Shown: positions 25,684 to 34,849 of the stretch, piece after piece
How positions within the stretch are numbered: the first letter of the stretch is position 1
How the letters are laid out: each line of letters starts with the position of its first letter
NCBI GenBank assembly: GCA_963675365.2
Contig: CAXXVA010000001.1
Location: 434,001-498,000, forward strand
Origin: CAXXOK01 sp963675365
GTDB lineage: Bacteria > Bacillota > Clostridia > Christensenellales > Aristaeellaceae
Direction of reading: 5' to 3'
Length of the DNA: 64,000 bases
Made by a program: the position numbers and the translations under genes
Notes under the pieces: generated by a model
Told to the model about the DNA's origin: nothing
What the model saw: only the letters and a program-made list of their open reading frames with translations
Databases searched by the model: none

Positions 25684-26622
25684 ATGACAGTGCTCAATCG
25701 CAAACGCACGGCGCACAGAAAACTCATCCGCCGGTATTCCGCGGGAGACGTTGTGTTCAACGTTATCAACTATCTTTTCTTTGCCCTGTTCACTTTGGTG
25801 TGCATTTTTCCGTTCTACTACCTGTTTATCAATACCATTTCAGATAACCAACTGGTATCGCTTGGGCAGATTACCCTTCTCCCCAAGGGCATCCACCTGG
25901 AAAACTACGTGCAGGTGCTCAAAATCGAAGGGCTCGCCGACGCGGCCCTGACCTCCGTAGCCCGCACGGTGCTGGGCACCATCTGGGCGGTGGGCGGCAG
26001 CGCGTTCCTGGGGTATCTGGTCACCAAGAAAGAAACCTGGCACCGCAAGCTGTTTTACCGGCTGATCATCATTACCATGTATTTCAACGCCGGGCTGATT
26101 CCCTGGTATATGAACATGCGGATGCTCGGTTTTCTGGACAGCTTCTGGGCGTACGTCATCCCCTGGCTGGTATCGCCCTATAACGTGATTTTGGTCAAAA
26201 CCTTTATCGAGAACGTTCCCCAGTCGCTGGAGGAAAGCGCGCATCTGGACGGCGCGGGCTACATCGTCAGCTTTACCAAGGTCATCCTGCCGCTGATCAC
26301 GCCGATCATGGCGACGCTGGCCATCTTTACGGCCGTGTACCAGTGGAACAGCTTTATCGACACCATGGTTCTCATGCCAAGCGGCAAGCACTATACCCTG
26401 CAATACGTACTCTACAAGTACCAAAACGAGGCCAATGCCATGGCCGCCATGATGCGCAGCACCCAAAACTCAAGCTCCATCGCAAACCTCGCCACCAAGC
26501 AAACCGCCCTGTCCGTACGCATGACGGTCGCGATGGTCGTAGTCTTCCCCATCCTGCTGGTCTACCCCTATTTCCAGAAATACTTCGTCAAGGGCATCAT
26601 GATCGGCGCCGTGAAGGGCTGA
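25684..26622 (+). CDS. Sugar ABC permease (LplC/YtcP type)
   Basis: Second permease of the importer, 312 residues and six predicted helices. Family marks are FPFYYLFINTISDNQ near the N-terminus, TMYFNAGLIPWYMNMRMLG, and the EAA-like loop ESAHLDGAGYIVSFTKVILP. The end MIGAVKG is typical of this group. GAGGAGAAGAG precedes the ATG, 15 nt after the fused permease. Substrates of this family are usually oligosaccharides or other complex glycans. Confidence 0.9.
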   Translation: MTVLNRKRTAHRKLIRRYSAGDVVFNVINYLFFALFTLVCIFPFYYLFINTISDNQLVSLGQITLLPKGIHLENYVQVLKIEGLADAALTSVARTVLGTIWAVGGSAFLGYLVTKKETWHRKLFYRLIIITMYFNAGLIPWYMNMRMLGFLDSFWAYVIPWLVSPYNVILVKTFIENVPQSLEESAHLDGAGYIVSFTKVILPLITPIMATLAIFTAVYQWNSFIDTMVLMPSGKHYTLQYVLYKYQNEANAMAAMMRSTQNSSSIANLATKQTALSVRMTVAMVVVFPILLVYPYFQKYFVKGIMIGAVKG

Positions 26623-26674
26623 AGAGAATGTAACCGGTTGCACACCGGTACAAAATAGAAGGAGGGAACCCCTA

Positions 26675-28375
26675 ATGCGGAAACTCAACAAAATTCTGTC
26701 GATGCTGGCAGTGATTACCATGCTGATGAGCCTGGTGTCCGTTGTCGCCGTCGCGGAGGACGTCTACCGGGAACCTATTACGATCACCGTGTTTGACGAG
26801 CTTGCCAACCAGCTTTCAACCGGCTGGTTCGCCAAGATCCTCAAGGACAAGTTCAACGTGGAAATGAACATCATCTCCACCAACCTTGATGAGAACGCAT
26901 GGCAGACCCGCATGGCGGCGGGCGAGCTTGGCGATCTGATCATCTTTGGCGATACCGGCGACCACCTGATATCGGCCATCAACGGCAACATGCTGCTGGA
27001 CTGGAACGAACTGGACATGGAGCCGTACACGAACATTGAAGCCTACACCAAAACCGCGCAGGCGAAAATTACGAACTTCGTCCTTGATGCGACCGGTGTG
27101 GACGGCGTGTGGGGCTTCGGCCACGACATCGGCTACAACCGCACCGACTGGGACGTCGTCATCGAGCCCAACTACGGCATGCAGGTGCGCTGGGATGCGT
27201 ACGTTGCCGCCGGAATGCCCGAACTCAATAGCATGGACGATCTCGTGCCCTTCCTGCAGGCCTTGCAGGATGCCGTGCCCGTCAATGCCAACGGCGAAAA
27301 AGTATACGCGTTCGGCGGATTCGCTGACTGGGAAGACTGCGTCATGAAATTCACCTGGGACCTGATGACCTGGTACGGCTATGCCGAGCAGGATTACCTG
27401 GGCGTTAACTGGGGCACGGGCGACATCGTCAACCCGCTGGAAGATGGCAGCCTGTACTACAAAATGCTGTCCATCAACAATCAGCTTTACCGTGCCGGCC
27501 TGTTCGATCCCGAATCGATCAGCCAGAACTACGACACCTATTCCACCAAGGTGGATGCGGGCCGCTATCTGCTGGGCCTGTGGGGCTGGAAGATGCAGAC
27601 CTACAACTCTGACGAGCGCGTCGCAAACGGCGAAGGCTACGTCACCATGATCCCCAAGGACGCCGCACCCATCGTTGTGGGTACCGCACCGTTCGGCTCC
27701 AACCGCGTATGGACCATCGGCGCCAACTGCGCATACCCCGAGCGCATTCTTGAGATCATCGACTGGCTGTGCACCACCGAAGGCATCATGACCGTCTGGA
27801 ACGGCCCGCAGGGTCTGTGCTGGGATTATGACGCGGACGGCATGCCCTACGGCACCGACTTCGGCTGGGAATGCTGGAAAAACGAGCAGGGCACCGAAAT
27901 GCCGGCCGAATACGGCGGCGGCACCTATTACGACGGCAAGAGCGCGCTGAACAACTCCACCATCCTGATGAACGCCTATGATCCCGAAGGCGGCTTCTGC
28001 TACAACCACGATGCATGGGACGACGGCCTTGCCAAGCTTGAAAACAACATGCTCAAGGCCTGGAGCGCGGACTACGCCAACGGCGCCCGCACCGGCGTTG
28101 AGTACTACAAACAGACCGGGCAGTTCTCGCTGCATCCCGCCACGATGTACACCGTCGCGGCCCGCCCGGACAATCTGGCCGAAATGCGCGCGCTGTTCGC
28201 CCCGATCATGAAGGAGTACAGCTGGAAGTGCGTTTACTCTGAAACCGACGAAGAGTTCCAGGCCAACTGGACCGAAATGGTTGACAAAGCCAAAGCCTTC
28301 GGCTATGACGAAGTCACTAATTTCTACCTTGGCGAAATCGCCAACAAGCTCGCCGCGATCGCCGCTGGCGAATAA
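26675..28375 (+). CDS. Extracellular sugar-binding protein
   Basis: Binding protein of the same importer, 566 residues, with a signal peptide (MRKLNKILSMLAVITMLMSLVSVVAVA) but no lipobox cysteine. The mature part has the LplA-like layout (ITITVFDELANQLSTGWFAKILKD, AAGELGDLIIFGD, GIMTVWNGPQGLCW). Many Trp and Tyr residues would suit stacking on sugars. AAGGAGGG precedes the ATG. A small ACCGG/CCGGT hairpin lies in the 52-nt gap after the permease and could raise the amount of binding protein relative to permeases. Confidence 0.88.
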   Translation: MRKLNKILSMLAVITMLMSLVSVVAVAEDVYREPITITVFDELANQLSTGWFAKILKDKFNVEMNIISTNLDENAWQTRMAAGELGDLIIFGDTGDHLISAINGNMLLDWNELDMEPYTNIEAYTKTAQAKITNFVLDATGVDGVWGFGHDIGYNRTDWDVVIEPNYGMQVRWDAYVAAGMPELNSMDDLVPFLQALQDAVPVNANGEKVYAFGGFADWEDCVMKFTWDLMTWYGYAEQDYLGVNWGTGDIVNPLEDGSLYYKMLSINNQLYRAGLFDPESISQNYDTYSTKVDAGRYLLGLWGWKMQTYNSDERVANGEGYVTMIPKDAAPIVVGTAPFGSNRVWTIGANCAYPERILEIIDWLCTTEGIMTVWNGPQGLCWDYDADGMPYGTDFGWECWKNEQGTEMPAEYGGGTYYDGKSALNNSTILMNAYDPEGGFCYNHDAWDDGLAKLENNMLKAWSADYANGARTGVEYYKQTGQFSLHPATMYTVAARPDNLAEMRALFAPIMKEYSWKCVYSETDEEFQANWTEMVDKAKAFGYDEVTNFYLGEIANKLAAIAAGE

Positions 28376-28405
28376 GCTTTCTCTCCATCGCGATACACTC
28401 CAACC

Positions 28406-28447
28406 AAAGCGGGAGCGCAGTATGCGCTCCCGCTTTCCATTTTTTTG
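28406..28447 (+). terminator. Intrinsic terminator of the sugar ABC operon
   Basis: A perfect 14-bp stem (28406-28419 with 28423-28436) and 3-nt loop, followed closely by seven T. Confidence 0.92.
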
Positions 28448-28525
28448 ATTCTTAACTTAAGTCAATGCGCGGTTTCCAAAGCAAGCGTATGCTCTGTATA
28501 GATCACAGAAAGGATTGTAACTTTT

Positions 28526-29209
28526 ATGGAACATACGCTGCAATACAAAGCACAAAACCGCACCGCGCATATCGCCGGTCTGCTGTACACCCTGATGATT
28601 CCCCTGGCCGCGTTCGGCATCCTGTTTATCCCGACCAAATTCATCGTGGAGGGCGACGCCGCCGCAACCGTCGCTAACCTGCTAACCTACGAAGGCACGC
28701 TGCGCCTTGGCGCGCTTAGCGCGCTGCTGGTGCAGGTCTGCCATATCTTCATCGTGCTGCTGTTATACCGGCTGCTCAAACCCGTCAATAAAAACATGGC
28801 GTCGCTGATGGTGATTTTCATGCTGGTTGCCATCCCGATCGCCATGATGAACGAAATGAACCACTATCTGCTTGTGGTGCTTGCGCACAGCGGAAGCGAC
28901 GCCACCCTGGCGCCGATGCTGTTTCAGCTCTATGATTTCGGTATCATGGTCGCCGGGATTTTCTGGGGGCTGTGGCTGATCCCCATGGGTATCTGCGTAT
29001 ACCAATCCGGCTTCCTGCCCAAGGCTCTGGGAATCATTCTGGTGGTTGCCGGCGGATTTTACGTTGCCGGAAGCCTGCTAACCCTTGCGATTCCGGGATA
29101 TGAAACATCGGCGGTCGCCACAATTGTGAAAATCCCCATGTACGGCGAAATCCTGTTCCCCTTATGGCTGCTGATCCGCGGGGTGAAGCCTTCGCTTCAG
29201 CCGGCTTAA
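28526..29209 (+). CDS. DUF4386-family membrane protein
   Basis: A 227-residue membrane protein with about six helices. The order AHIAGLLYTLMIPLAAFGILFIP, ALSALLVQVCHIFIVLLLYRLLKPVN, and GIFWGLWLIPMGICVYQSGFLPKALGIIL fits DUF4386, which has no known function. AAAGGA precedes the ATG. Its 3-prime end overlaps the convergent Crp/Fnr gene by 48 nt, so the two may be regulated together. Confidence 0.75.
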   Translation: MEHTLQYKAQNRTAHIAGLLYTLMIPLAAFGILFIPTKFIVEGDAAATVANLLTYEGTLRLGALSALLVQVCHIFIVLLLYRLLKPVNKNMASLMVIFMLVAIPIAMMNEMNHYLLVVLAHSGSDATLAPMLFQLYDFGIMVAGIFWGLWLIPMGICVYQSGFLPKALGIILVVAGGFYVAGSLLTLAIPGYETSAVATIVKIPMYGEILFPLWLLIRGVKPSLQPA

Positions 29210-29752
29210 GGATTCCGGCTTGATCCCAAGATAGCTTGCCAGCTGGTACTGCGGAACGCGCCCGAGTAATTCCGGGCGCTTCTTCAGCAGCAGCAGGTAG
29301 CGCTGCTCTGGGCTTAACGACAGGGCGTCGGCAAAGCTTTCCTGCGAGCCGGCCATCATATCCTCAAGCATTGCCGTCAGCATTTTATCCAGAAACGGAT
29401 ATTGATTCTTTAGGTTTCCATCGTCATGCAGACTGCCGACCAATAAAACCGAATCCTCCGCGCAGACCAGCGAGTATTTGGAGGGTTCATCGCTTTGTTT
29501 GGGCGAAAACACGGCGGCTGTCTGCCGCTCCGTATAAAAATTAACGGTCGTTTCCACGCCGTCTTCATCCACCGAATATTGCCGGATCAGCCCTTGCAGC
29601 ACAAAGTAGCATTGCGTTGGAACATCCCCCTGCTCAAGTAGCACCGTCCCTTTGGGGAAAGACGAAAACGGCAGCTGATCGATGACTTCCATCAGCGCCG
29701 TGTCCGGCATATCGGTATAGCGTTTTAAGTGTTTCAACAATATATCTTTCAT
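29162..29752 (-). CDS. Crp/Fnr-family transcription regulator
   Basis: A 196-residue regulator with a cyclic nucleotide-binding-like barrel (LPFSSFPKGTVLLEQGDVPTQCYFVLQGLIRQY) and a short C-terminal winged helix (QYQLASYLGIKPESLSRLKRRL). No cluster-binding cysteine set is present, so it is not an Fnr oxygen sensor. Its ligand is unknown. It is convergent with the DUF4386 gene and overlaps its end by 48 nt. Its promoter is TTGTTT-17-TATGAT on the minus strand. Confidence 0.85.
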   Translation of the reverse strand: MKDILLKHLKRYTDMPDTALMEVIDQLPFSSFPKGTVLLEQGDVPTQCYFVLQGLIRQYSVDEDGVETTVNFYTERQTAAVFSPKQSDEPSKYSLVCAEDSVLLVGSLHDDGNLKNQYPFLDKMLTAMLEDMMAGSQESFADALSLSPEQRYLLLLKKRPELLGRVPQYQLASYLGIKPESLSRLKRRLHPADQQP

Positions 29753-29847
29753 GCCGCGTCATTCTCCCGCTTTGATAAGCGCTTGTTTCCCGACGGTTAG
29801 GCGCCGATCAGCCGCATCCGTTCTCATTCCGTGCGTTTCATTCCATC

Positions 29848-29907
29848 ATCATAGCAAAAATATCCCGGAAAAACAACTTGACGAAAGGGACTTCTGTACC
29901 GTACAAT
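29848..29907. promoter_or_regulatory. Divergent promoters for the Crp/Fnr gene and whiA
   Basis: Minus strand: TTGTTT (29876-29871), 17 nt, TATGAT (29853-29848). Plus strand: TTGACG (29878-29883), 18 nt, TACAAT (29902-29907). The two -35 boxes are almost adjacent. Confidence 0.65.
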
Positions 29908-29995
29908 AACCGCATAAAACAAGGATGTTTGCGTCGATCAGAAATGCTCTCGATTTGATCGGCTGTTTGGTTTGGAACTCTCCGAAAGGAAGCGT

Positions 29996-30949
29996 ATGTC
30001 GTTTTCCTCCGACTGCAAGGAAGAGCTTTGCCGCGTACCCTGCGATGAATCCTGCTGCCGCATGGCGGAATTGACGGCGCTGTACCTTTGCCTTGGATCA
30101 TTTTCCATCCTTGGGCAAGGCAGGGTGAGCGTGCGTTTCGCCGTGGAAAGCGCGGCCATCGCACGGCGCATTTACCGCTTTGTGCAGAGGGAAACGCAAA
30201 TCGCGGCGCAATTGCAGTACGTCACCCATGCACGCTTTGGCGGCACACGCGAATACGTGCTGACCATCGGCCCCAACGAAGCGCCCGCGCTGCTTGCGCG
30301 GCTGGGGATGATGACGACCGGCGCGGCTCCTATGCTTTTATCCACGATTCCAAGCATCCGGCTTACCCGCGCCTGCAGCCGGCATGCGTTTCTCCGGGGC
30401 GCGATCCTTGGCTGCGGTACGCTAGTCAACCCCGAGCACGCGTATCATCTGGAATTTCTGGTCAAGGACGGGAAGCTCCGGCAGAGCATACTCAAGTGCC
30501 TCAAAAGCCTGGACGTGCCCGTCAAGCAGGGAAAGCGCAGAAACGGCGAAACCCTGTACTTAAAGCAAAGCGAGCACATCATCACTGTTTTAACGGCGAC
30601 GGGCGCGCACCAGGCGGTGACGACGCTGGAAAGCACACTGGTCAAACGGCAGGTGCTTGGCAACGTCAACCGCGCCATGAACTGCGACTATGCCAACCTG
30701 CAAAAGCAGATGAACGCGGGCGCACGGCAGCTCGGGCTGATCGAAGCGCTGCTGGACTCCGAGGCCTTCGCCTCGCTGCCGCCCAGCTTACAGGAAATCG
30801 CCAGGGCACGGGTGCAGGCGCCCGACCTGAGCCTGACGGAGCTCGGCCAAAGAATGACACCGCCGCTTTCCAAAAGCGGCGTGAACAACCGCATGCGCCG
30901 TCTGATGCACATCGCGCTGGAAACCCAGGGCCATCCAAAACAAGAATAA
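29996..30949 (+). CDS. whiA: Sporulation/division regulator WhiA
   Basis: A 317-residue WhiA: an N-terminal half related to LAGLIDADG homing endonucleases (CKEELCRVPCDESCCRMAEL, LRGAILGCGTLVNPEHAYHLEF) and a C-terminal helix-turn-helix (LSLTELGQRMTPPLSKSGVNNRMRRL). In Bacillota WhiA affects chromosome organisation and division. The start is the ATG at 29996 with AAAGGAAG upstream. It is followed after 14 nt by an HPr-like gene, as in many Bacillota. The yvcJ-yvcK partners usually found before whiA are absent. Confidence 0.93.
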   Translation: MSFSSDCKEELCRVPCDESCCRMAELTALYLCLGSFSILGQGRVSVRFAVESAAIARRIYRFVQRETQIAAQLQYVTHARFGGTREYVLTIGPNEAPALLARLGMMTTGAAPMLLSTIPSIRLTRACSRHAFLRGAILGCGTLVNPEHAYHLEFLVKDGKLRQSILKCLKSLDVPVKQGKRRNGETLYLKQSEHIITVLTATGAHQAVTTLESTLVKRQVLGNVNRAMNCDYANLQKQMNAGARQLGLIEALLDSEAFASLPPSLQEIARARVQAPDLSLTELGQRMTPPLSKSGVNNRMRRLMHIALETQGHPKQE

Positions 30950-30963
30950 GGAGTGATTCATAT

Positions 30964-31239
30964 ATGATCCGGACACCGATCAATCTCGAACCGCTGCTGC
31001 CTTTCACCCGGGTGCTGGCGGCGAAGCTTGCGACCGTCGGGGGGCACTTTGAGTGCAGCCTGACGCTGGAGCAGGAAGGCCTGGCCGTCAACCTCAAAAG
31101 CATGCTGGGCATGCTTTCCCAGACCATGAAACCCTCGCCGGACATCACGCTGGTTGCCAGCGGAACGGACGAAAAAGCAGCCACCAAGGCCATACTCGAC
31201 GCCATTGCGGAATACGAACAAAGCGAAGCCGTCAAATGA
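30964..31239 (+). CDS. HPr/Crh-like protein lacking the active histidine
   Basis: A 91-residue HPr-fold protein. The regulatory Ser46 context is kept (VNLKSMLGMLSQ, serine at exactly residue 46), but residue 15, the PEP-phosphorylated His in HPr, is Thr (PFTRVLAA). It therefore cannot carry phosphate to sugars and is closer in logic to Crh, a carbon-repression co-effector phosphorylated only on Ser46. It is directly downstream of whiA; whiA-crh pairing is known in Bacillus. AAGGAG precedes the ATG. Confidence 0.85.
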   Translation: MIRTPINLEPLLPFTRVLAAKLATVGGHFECSLTLEQEGLAVNLKSMLGMLSQTMKPSPDITLVASGTDEKAATKAILDAIAEYEQSEAVK

Positions 31240-31302
31240 CGCGGTAACAAAGCCGATCCATACACAATTGAAACCGGAATCGTGCGTTGACCGCACAGGA
31301 GA

Positions 31303-31326
31303 GACTGCCGCAAGGGCACGGCAGTC
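31303..31326 (+). terminator. Possible weak terminator after the HPr-like gene
   Basis: A perfect 8-bp stem GACTGCCG / CGGCAGTC with an 8-nt loop, followed by CTTGTTGTG rather than a clean T-run. Confidence 0.45.
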
Positions 31327-31419
31327 CTTGTTGTGCCATGCGCCAAGCAGTAAATACGGTTGATAAATCCAGGAAGAACCGCTATGATAGAATCAAGATC
31401 CATTGAGGGAGGCGCGCCG

Positions 31420-33234
31420 ATGCTCTGCCATGATTCCCACTCCCATGAACACCGCGACCCCGTCGGGGCGGCGCCCTGCGGCAGCAGGGTACGGCTGCGC
31501 TTTTTTTGCGATGAAAACTATACTGTTACCCTGCGCACCTGGGACGGTTCGGAGCGGCTTTATCCCATGGAGCAGGCTGACAGCCATATATACGAGGCGA
31601 TCGTGACCGTACCCGTAACGCCGATGCTTTTCTGGTATGATTTTATCGTTCATACGCCCGAGGGCGAGCTGCGCTACGGCAACCGGGACGACGGACTGGG
31701 CGGCACGGGGCAGATCGTACACGACACGATGCACGCCTTCCAGATCACGGTGTACGATCCCGCCTATGAAACGCCGGATTACCTGCGCGGGGGCGTCATG
31801 TACCAGATTTTCCCGGACCGTTTTTCCCGGGGCAGCGATCAGGTCTCGAAGACGCAGCAGGAGAAGATCGCCGCCGCGCACCCCGAGGCGAGTTTCCATA
31901 AGAACTGGAACGAAGCGCCGGCGCTGGATATCGACCCGGAAAACGGCGACAACCGCGCGCTGGACTTCTTCGGCGGAACGCTCAAGGGGATACAGGAAAA
32001 GCTCCCCTATCTGCGCGATCTGGGCGTGACGGTGCTTTACGTCAATCCCATCGTGCGCGCGCGCACCAATCACCGCTACGATACGGGCGATTACCATAAA
32101 GTGGACCCGGTTCTGGGCAGAAAGAAGGATTTTACCGCGCTTGCCGACGCCGCCAGGGCGATGGGCATCCGCGTAATTCTCGACGGCGTGTTCAGTCATA
32201 CCGGCGCGGACAGCCTGTATTTCAACCGCTACGGGCGCTACCCCGGCAAAGGCGCGTACCAGAGCCCGCGTTCGCGCTATGCAAGCTGGTACAGGTTTGA
32301 GGACTTCCCCAACCGCTACAACGCCTGGTGGGGCTTTTACACGCTGCCCGCCGTGGAGAAGGACCAGCCGGATTACCAGCATTTCCTGCTCAATCAGGAG
32401 GACGGCGTGCTCCCCATCTGGATGAAGCGCGGCGCGAGCGGCTGGCGTCTGGACGTTGCGGACGAACTGCCCGTACGGCTTTTGCGGAAAATGCGCTACG
32501 CCGTCAAGCACGCGGACCCAAGCGGCGCGCTGATCGGCGAGGTGTGGGAAGACGCAAGCAATAAGGTAAGCTACGGCGAGCCGCGCTCCTACTGCCTGGG
32601 CGACACGCTGGACGGCGTGATGAATTACCCGCTGCGCCGCGCCGTGATCGACTTTTTTACGGATAAGATCGGCGCGGGCGAGCTTGCCCGGCTGATTCTG
32701 CACCAGCGCGAGGTATACCCGGCGCCGTTTTATTACAGCGTGATGAATCTGCTGTCAAGCCACGACCGCGTCCGCGCCCTGAACGCCTTTTCGGGCTTGG
32801 ACAGCCCGGGCATCCTGCAAATGCCGCGCGTGGAAGCGCAAAAGGTGAAGTTGTCAAAAGAACAACAGGCGCTTGCCAAATCCCGGTTCCTGGAAGCGCT
32901 GAAGCTGTTGTGCGCGTTGCCGGGCATCCCCTGCGTGTACTACGGCGACGAGATCGGCATGCAAGGCATGGCCGATCCGTGGAACCGCGCGCCCATGGCC
33001 TGGGACAGCGCGGACAGCGCGCTGCGCGAGGCCGTCAAAGCCATCCTGATGCACCGCAGGCAAAGCCCCGCGCTGCAAACGGGATTTTTGGACGTACTGG
33101 CGACCGACGCCGATACGCTGCTCATCCGGCGCACGGCCAAAGATGGGCTGGACGCGTTCGCAGTCCCGCTGGACGCGCCCGACGCGGAGATTACGATTTC
33201 GCGCCGGCTGAAGCCCTTCGCCGGGGAGGCCTGA
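31420..33234 (+). CDS. GH13 alpha-glycosidase (neopullulanase/alpha-amylase type)
   Basis: A 604-residue intracellular enzyme without a signal peptide, acting on alpha-glucans or maltodextrins. An N-terminal beta-sandwich (about 20-110) is followed by a TIM barrel with the family regions GVTVLYVNP, DGVFSHTG, GWRLDVADE (nucleophile Asp345), LIGEVWED (acid Glu374) and LLSSHDRVR (Asp449). The start chosen has GGGAGG 8 nt upstream; an ATG at 31384 with GGAAG is an alternative. It ends one nt before recF and its end carries the recF ribosome binding site. Confidence 0.9.
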   Translation: MLCHDSHSHEHRDPVGAAPCGSRVRLRFFCDENYTVTLRTWDGSERLYPMEQADSHIYEAIVTVPVTPMLFWYDFIVHTPEGELRYGNRDDGLGGTGQIVHDTMHAFQITVYDPAYETPDYLRGGVMYQIFPDRFSRGSDQVSKTQQEKIAAAHPEASFHKNWNEAPALDIDPENGDNRALDFFGGTLKGIQEKLPYLRDLGVTVLYVNPIVRARTNHRYDTGDYHKVDPVLGRKKDFTALADAARAMGIRVILDGVFSHTGADSLYFNRYGRYPGKGAYQSPRSRYASWYRFEDFPNRYNAWWGFYTLPAVEKDQPDYQHFLLNQEDGVLPIWMKRGASGWRLDVADELPVRLLRKMRYAVKHADPSGALIGEVWEDASNKVSYGEPRSYCLGDTLDGVMNYPLRRAVIDFFTDKIGAGELARLILHQREVYPAPFYYSVMNLLSSHDRVRALNAFSGLDSPGILQMPRVEAQKVKLSKEQQALAKSRFLEALKLLCALPGIPCVYYGDEIGMQGMADPWNRAPMAWDSADSALREAVKAILMHRRQSPALQTGFLDVLATDADTLLIRRTAKDGLDAFAVPLDAPDAEITISRRLKPFAGEA

Positions 33235-33235
33235 G

Positions 33236-34360
33236 ATGCAGTTCACCTCCCTGCAATTGAAAAACTTCCGCAATTATGCCGCGCTGGATTTCAAACCGGG
33301 CGGCGGCATTACCGTACTGTACGGCGCCAACGGCTCCGGCAAAACGAACCTGCTGGAATCCATGCACCTGTTATCCGTCGGGCGCAGCCACCGCACAACC
33401 GTCGACCGCGAGATGATCGCCCAGGGCGAAGAGGTGGCGTTTATCCGTGCGCACACCCAGCGCCTGGACGGCAAGCACGATTTGGAGGTGCGGCTGTATC
33501 CGCTGGAAAAGCCGCAGAAACGCGTGCTGATTCAGGGCAAGCCCGCCGAGCGCATCACGGATATGATGGGCCACGCGACTACGGTGATGTTCGCACCCGA
33601 GGACCTGCGCATCGTACGCGACGGCCCGGCGGTGCGCCGCCGGTTTATCGATATGCAGCTTTCCCAGATCCGCCCGAGCTATCTAAAAGCCCTGCGGCGG
33701 TATCTAAGCGCGCTGGAAAAGCGCAACGCGCTGCTCAAATCGAACAAAGTGAAGCAAGCACAGGATTTCGACCGCCAGCTGGACGCGTGGGACGAGCAAC
33801 TCGCGGGCGCCGCGGTCTATGTTATCGAGGCGCGCCGATGGTTTCTATCGGAGCTTTCCCAGCACGCGGCGGCGCAGTACCAGGCCATCGCCGAGGATGA
33901 AAACGAGGCGTTCTCGCTTCGCTATTCCGGTCCCCTGGCGGCTACGGAAACGCCTTACCGCGATATGCTCGCGGCGCTGAAGCGCACGCGCGCGGAGGAT
34001 GAACGGCGGCTTTTCACCACCTTCGGCCCGCACCGCGACGACCTGGCCTTGATGCTCGCGGGCAAGGACCTGCGCGCCTACGGCAGCCAGGGGCAGGTGC
34101 GCTCGGCAGTGCTGAGCATGAAGCTTGGCGAGCTCGCGCTGATCGAAAACGAAATGGGCGAACTGCCCACGCTGCTTTTGGACGATGTGTTTTCCGAGCT
34201 CGATTTTAAGCGCCGCAATGCGCTTTTGCAGTCCACCAAAGGCGTGCAGACCTTCATCACCTGCACAGACAAATCAGACGCGGCGGGTGCGAAAGCCGAC
34301 GCGTTTTACCGCGTGACGACGGACGCAAACGGCCTGGCGTCGCTCAGGCCGGACGCATAA
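33236..34360 (+). CDS. recF: DNA replication and repair protein RecF
   Basis: SMC-like ATPase that helps load RecA at single-stranded gaps. It has the start LQLKNFRNYAALDF, Walker A GANGSGKTN near residue 36, APEDLRIVRDGPAVRRRFIDM, and the ABC-type Walker B region LLLDDVFSELD. 374 residues, typical. GGGGAGG precedes the ATG and lies inside the end of the GH13 gene. It is usual to find recF between dnaN and gyrB near the origin; here it sits between a GH13 gene and a GNAT gene, away from any replication genes. Confidence 0.95.
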   Translation: MQFTSLQLKNFRNYAALDFKPGGGITVLYGANGSGKTNLLESMHLLSVGRSHRTTVDREMIAQGEEVAFIRAHTQRLDGKHDLEVRLYPLEKPQKRVLIQGKPAERITDMMGHATTVMFAPEDLRIVRDGPAVRRRFIDMQLSQIRPSYLKALRRYLSALEKRNALLKSNKVKQAQDFDRQLDAWDEQLAGAAVYVIEARRWFLSELSQHAAAQYQAIAEDENEAFSLRYSGPLAATETPYRDMLAALKRTRAEDERRLFTTFGPHRDDLALMLAGKDLRAYGSQGQVRSAVLSMKLGELALIENEMGELPTLLLDDVFSELDFKRRNALLQSTKGVQTFITCTDKSDAAGAKADAFYRVTTDANGLASLRPDA

Positions 34361-34381
34361 CAAACCATTCGGGAGGCTATT

Positions 34382-34834
34382 ATGTTTACGGTCATGCACA
34401 ACACCCTCACACCCGCCGAGTACGCGGATCTGTATGCGTCTGTCGGCTGGACGCCGCCGCCCCTGGAGCAGATTGCCATCGCGCTTGCCCATTCCGATTT
34501 GACCGTGTCCGTGTGGGATAACGGGACGCTGATTGCCATGGGGCGCATCATCGGCGACCATGCCATTTCCTTTTTCGTGAAAGACATAGCCGTACGCCCG
34601 GACTATCAGGGCCGGGGTGCGGGTAAGCTGATTATGGATACGATGATTGCATTTATCCGTGAAACCGTACCGCAAGGGTACAACGTCAGTATGGAATTGA
34701 TCGCCTCGGAGGGCAAGGAAGGGTTTTACGGCCCGTTCGGCTTCGGAGCCAAACCGGGCGACGGCATGGGCCACGGGATGATGGCGCTGGTCGTCGGTCA
34801 AAAGCCTGTCGGCGGTTCGCCGCGGCGGAAATAA
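34382..34834 (+). CDS. GNAT-family N-acetyltransferase
   Basis: A 150-residue acetyltransferase with the acetyl-CoA binding loop in VRPDYQGRGAGKLIM, preceded by the beta-4 strand AISFFVKDIAV, and ending with a GFYGPFGFGA segment typical of the family. The acceptor is unknown. A GGGAGG site precedes the ATG, 21 nt after recF. Confidence 0.85.
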   Translation: MFTVMHNTLTPAEYADLYASVGWTPPPLEQIAIALAHSDLTVSVWDNGTLIAMGRIIGDHAISFFVKDIAVRPDYQGRGAGKLIMDTMIAFIRETVPQGYNVSMELIASEGKEGFYGPFGFGAKPGDGMGHGMMALVVGQKPVGGSPRRK

Positions 34835-34849
34835 CCCAATTACAGATTC

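Noticed and set aside
26816..28135. Long minus-strand ORF (439 codons) opposite the sugar-binding protein gene
   Set aside because: Antisense to a gene with signal peptide and family motifs; the translation shows no recognisable domain.
30088..30963. Long frame running through whiA into the HPr-like gene
   Set aside because: Only the last 91 codons have family similarity and a ribosome binding site; the upstream part is out of frame with whiA and shows no domain.
31393..32703. Long minus-strand ORF (436 codons) opposite the GH13 gene
   Set aside because: Antisense to a gene with a complete catalytic triad; the composition is that of a shadow frame.
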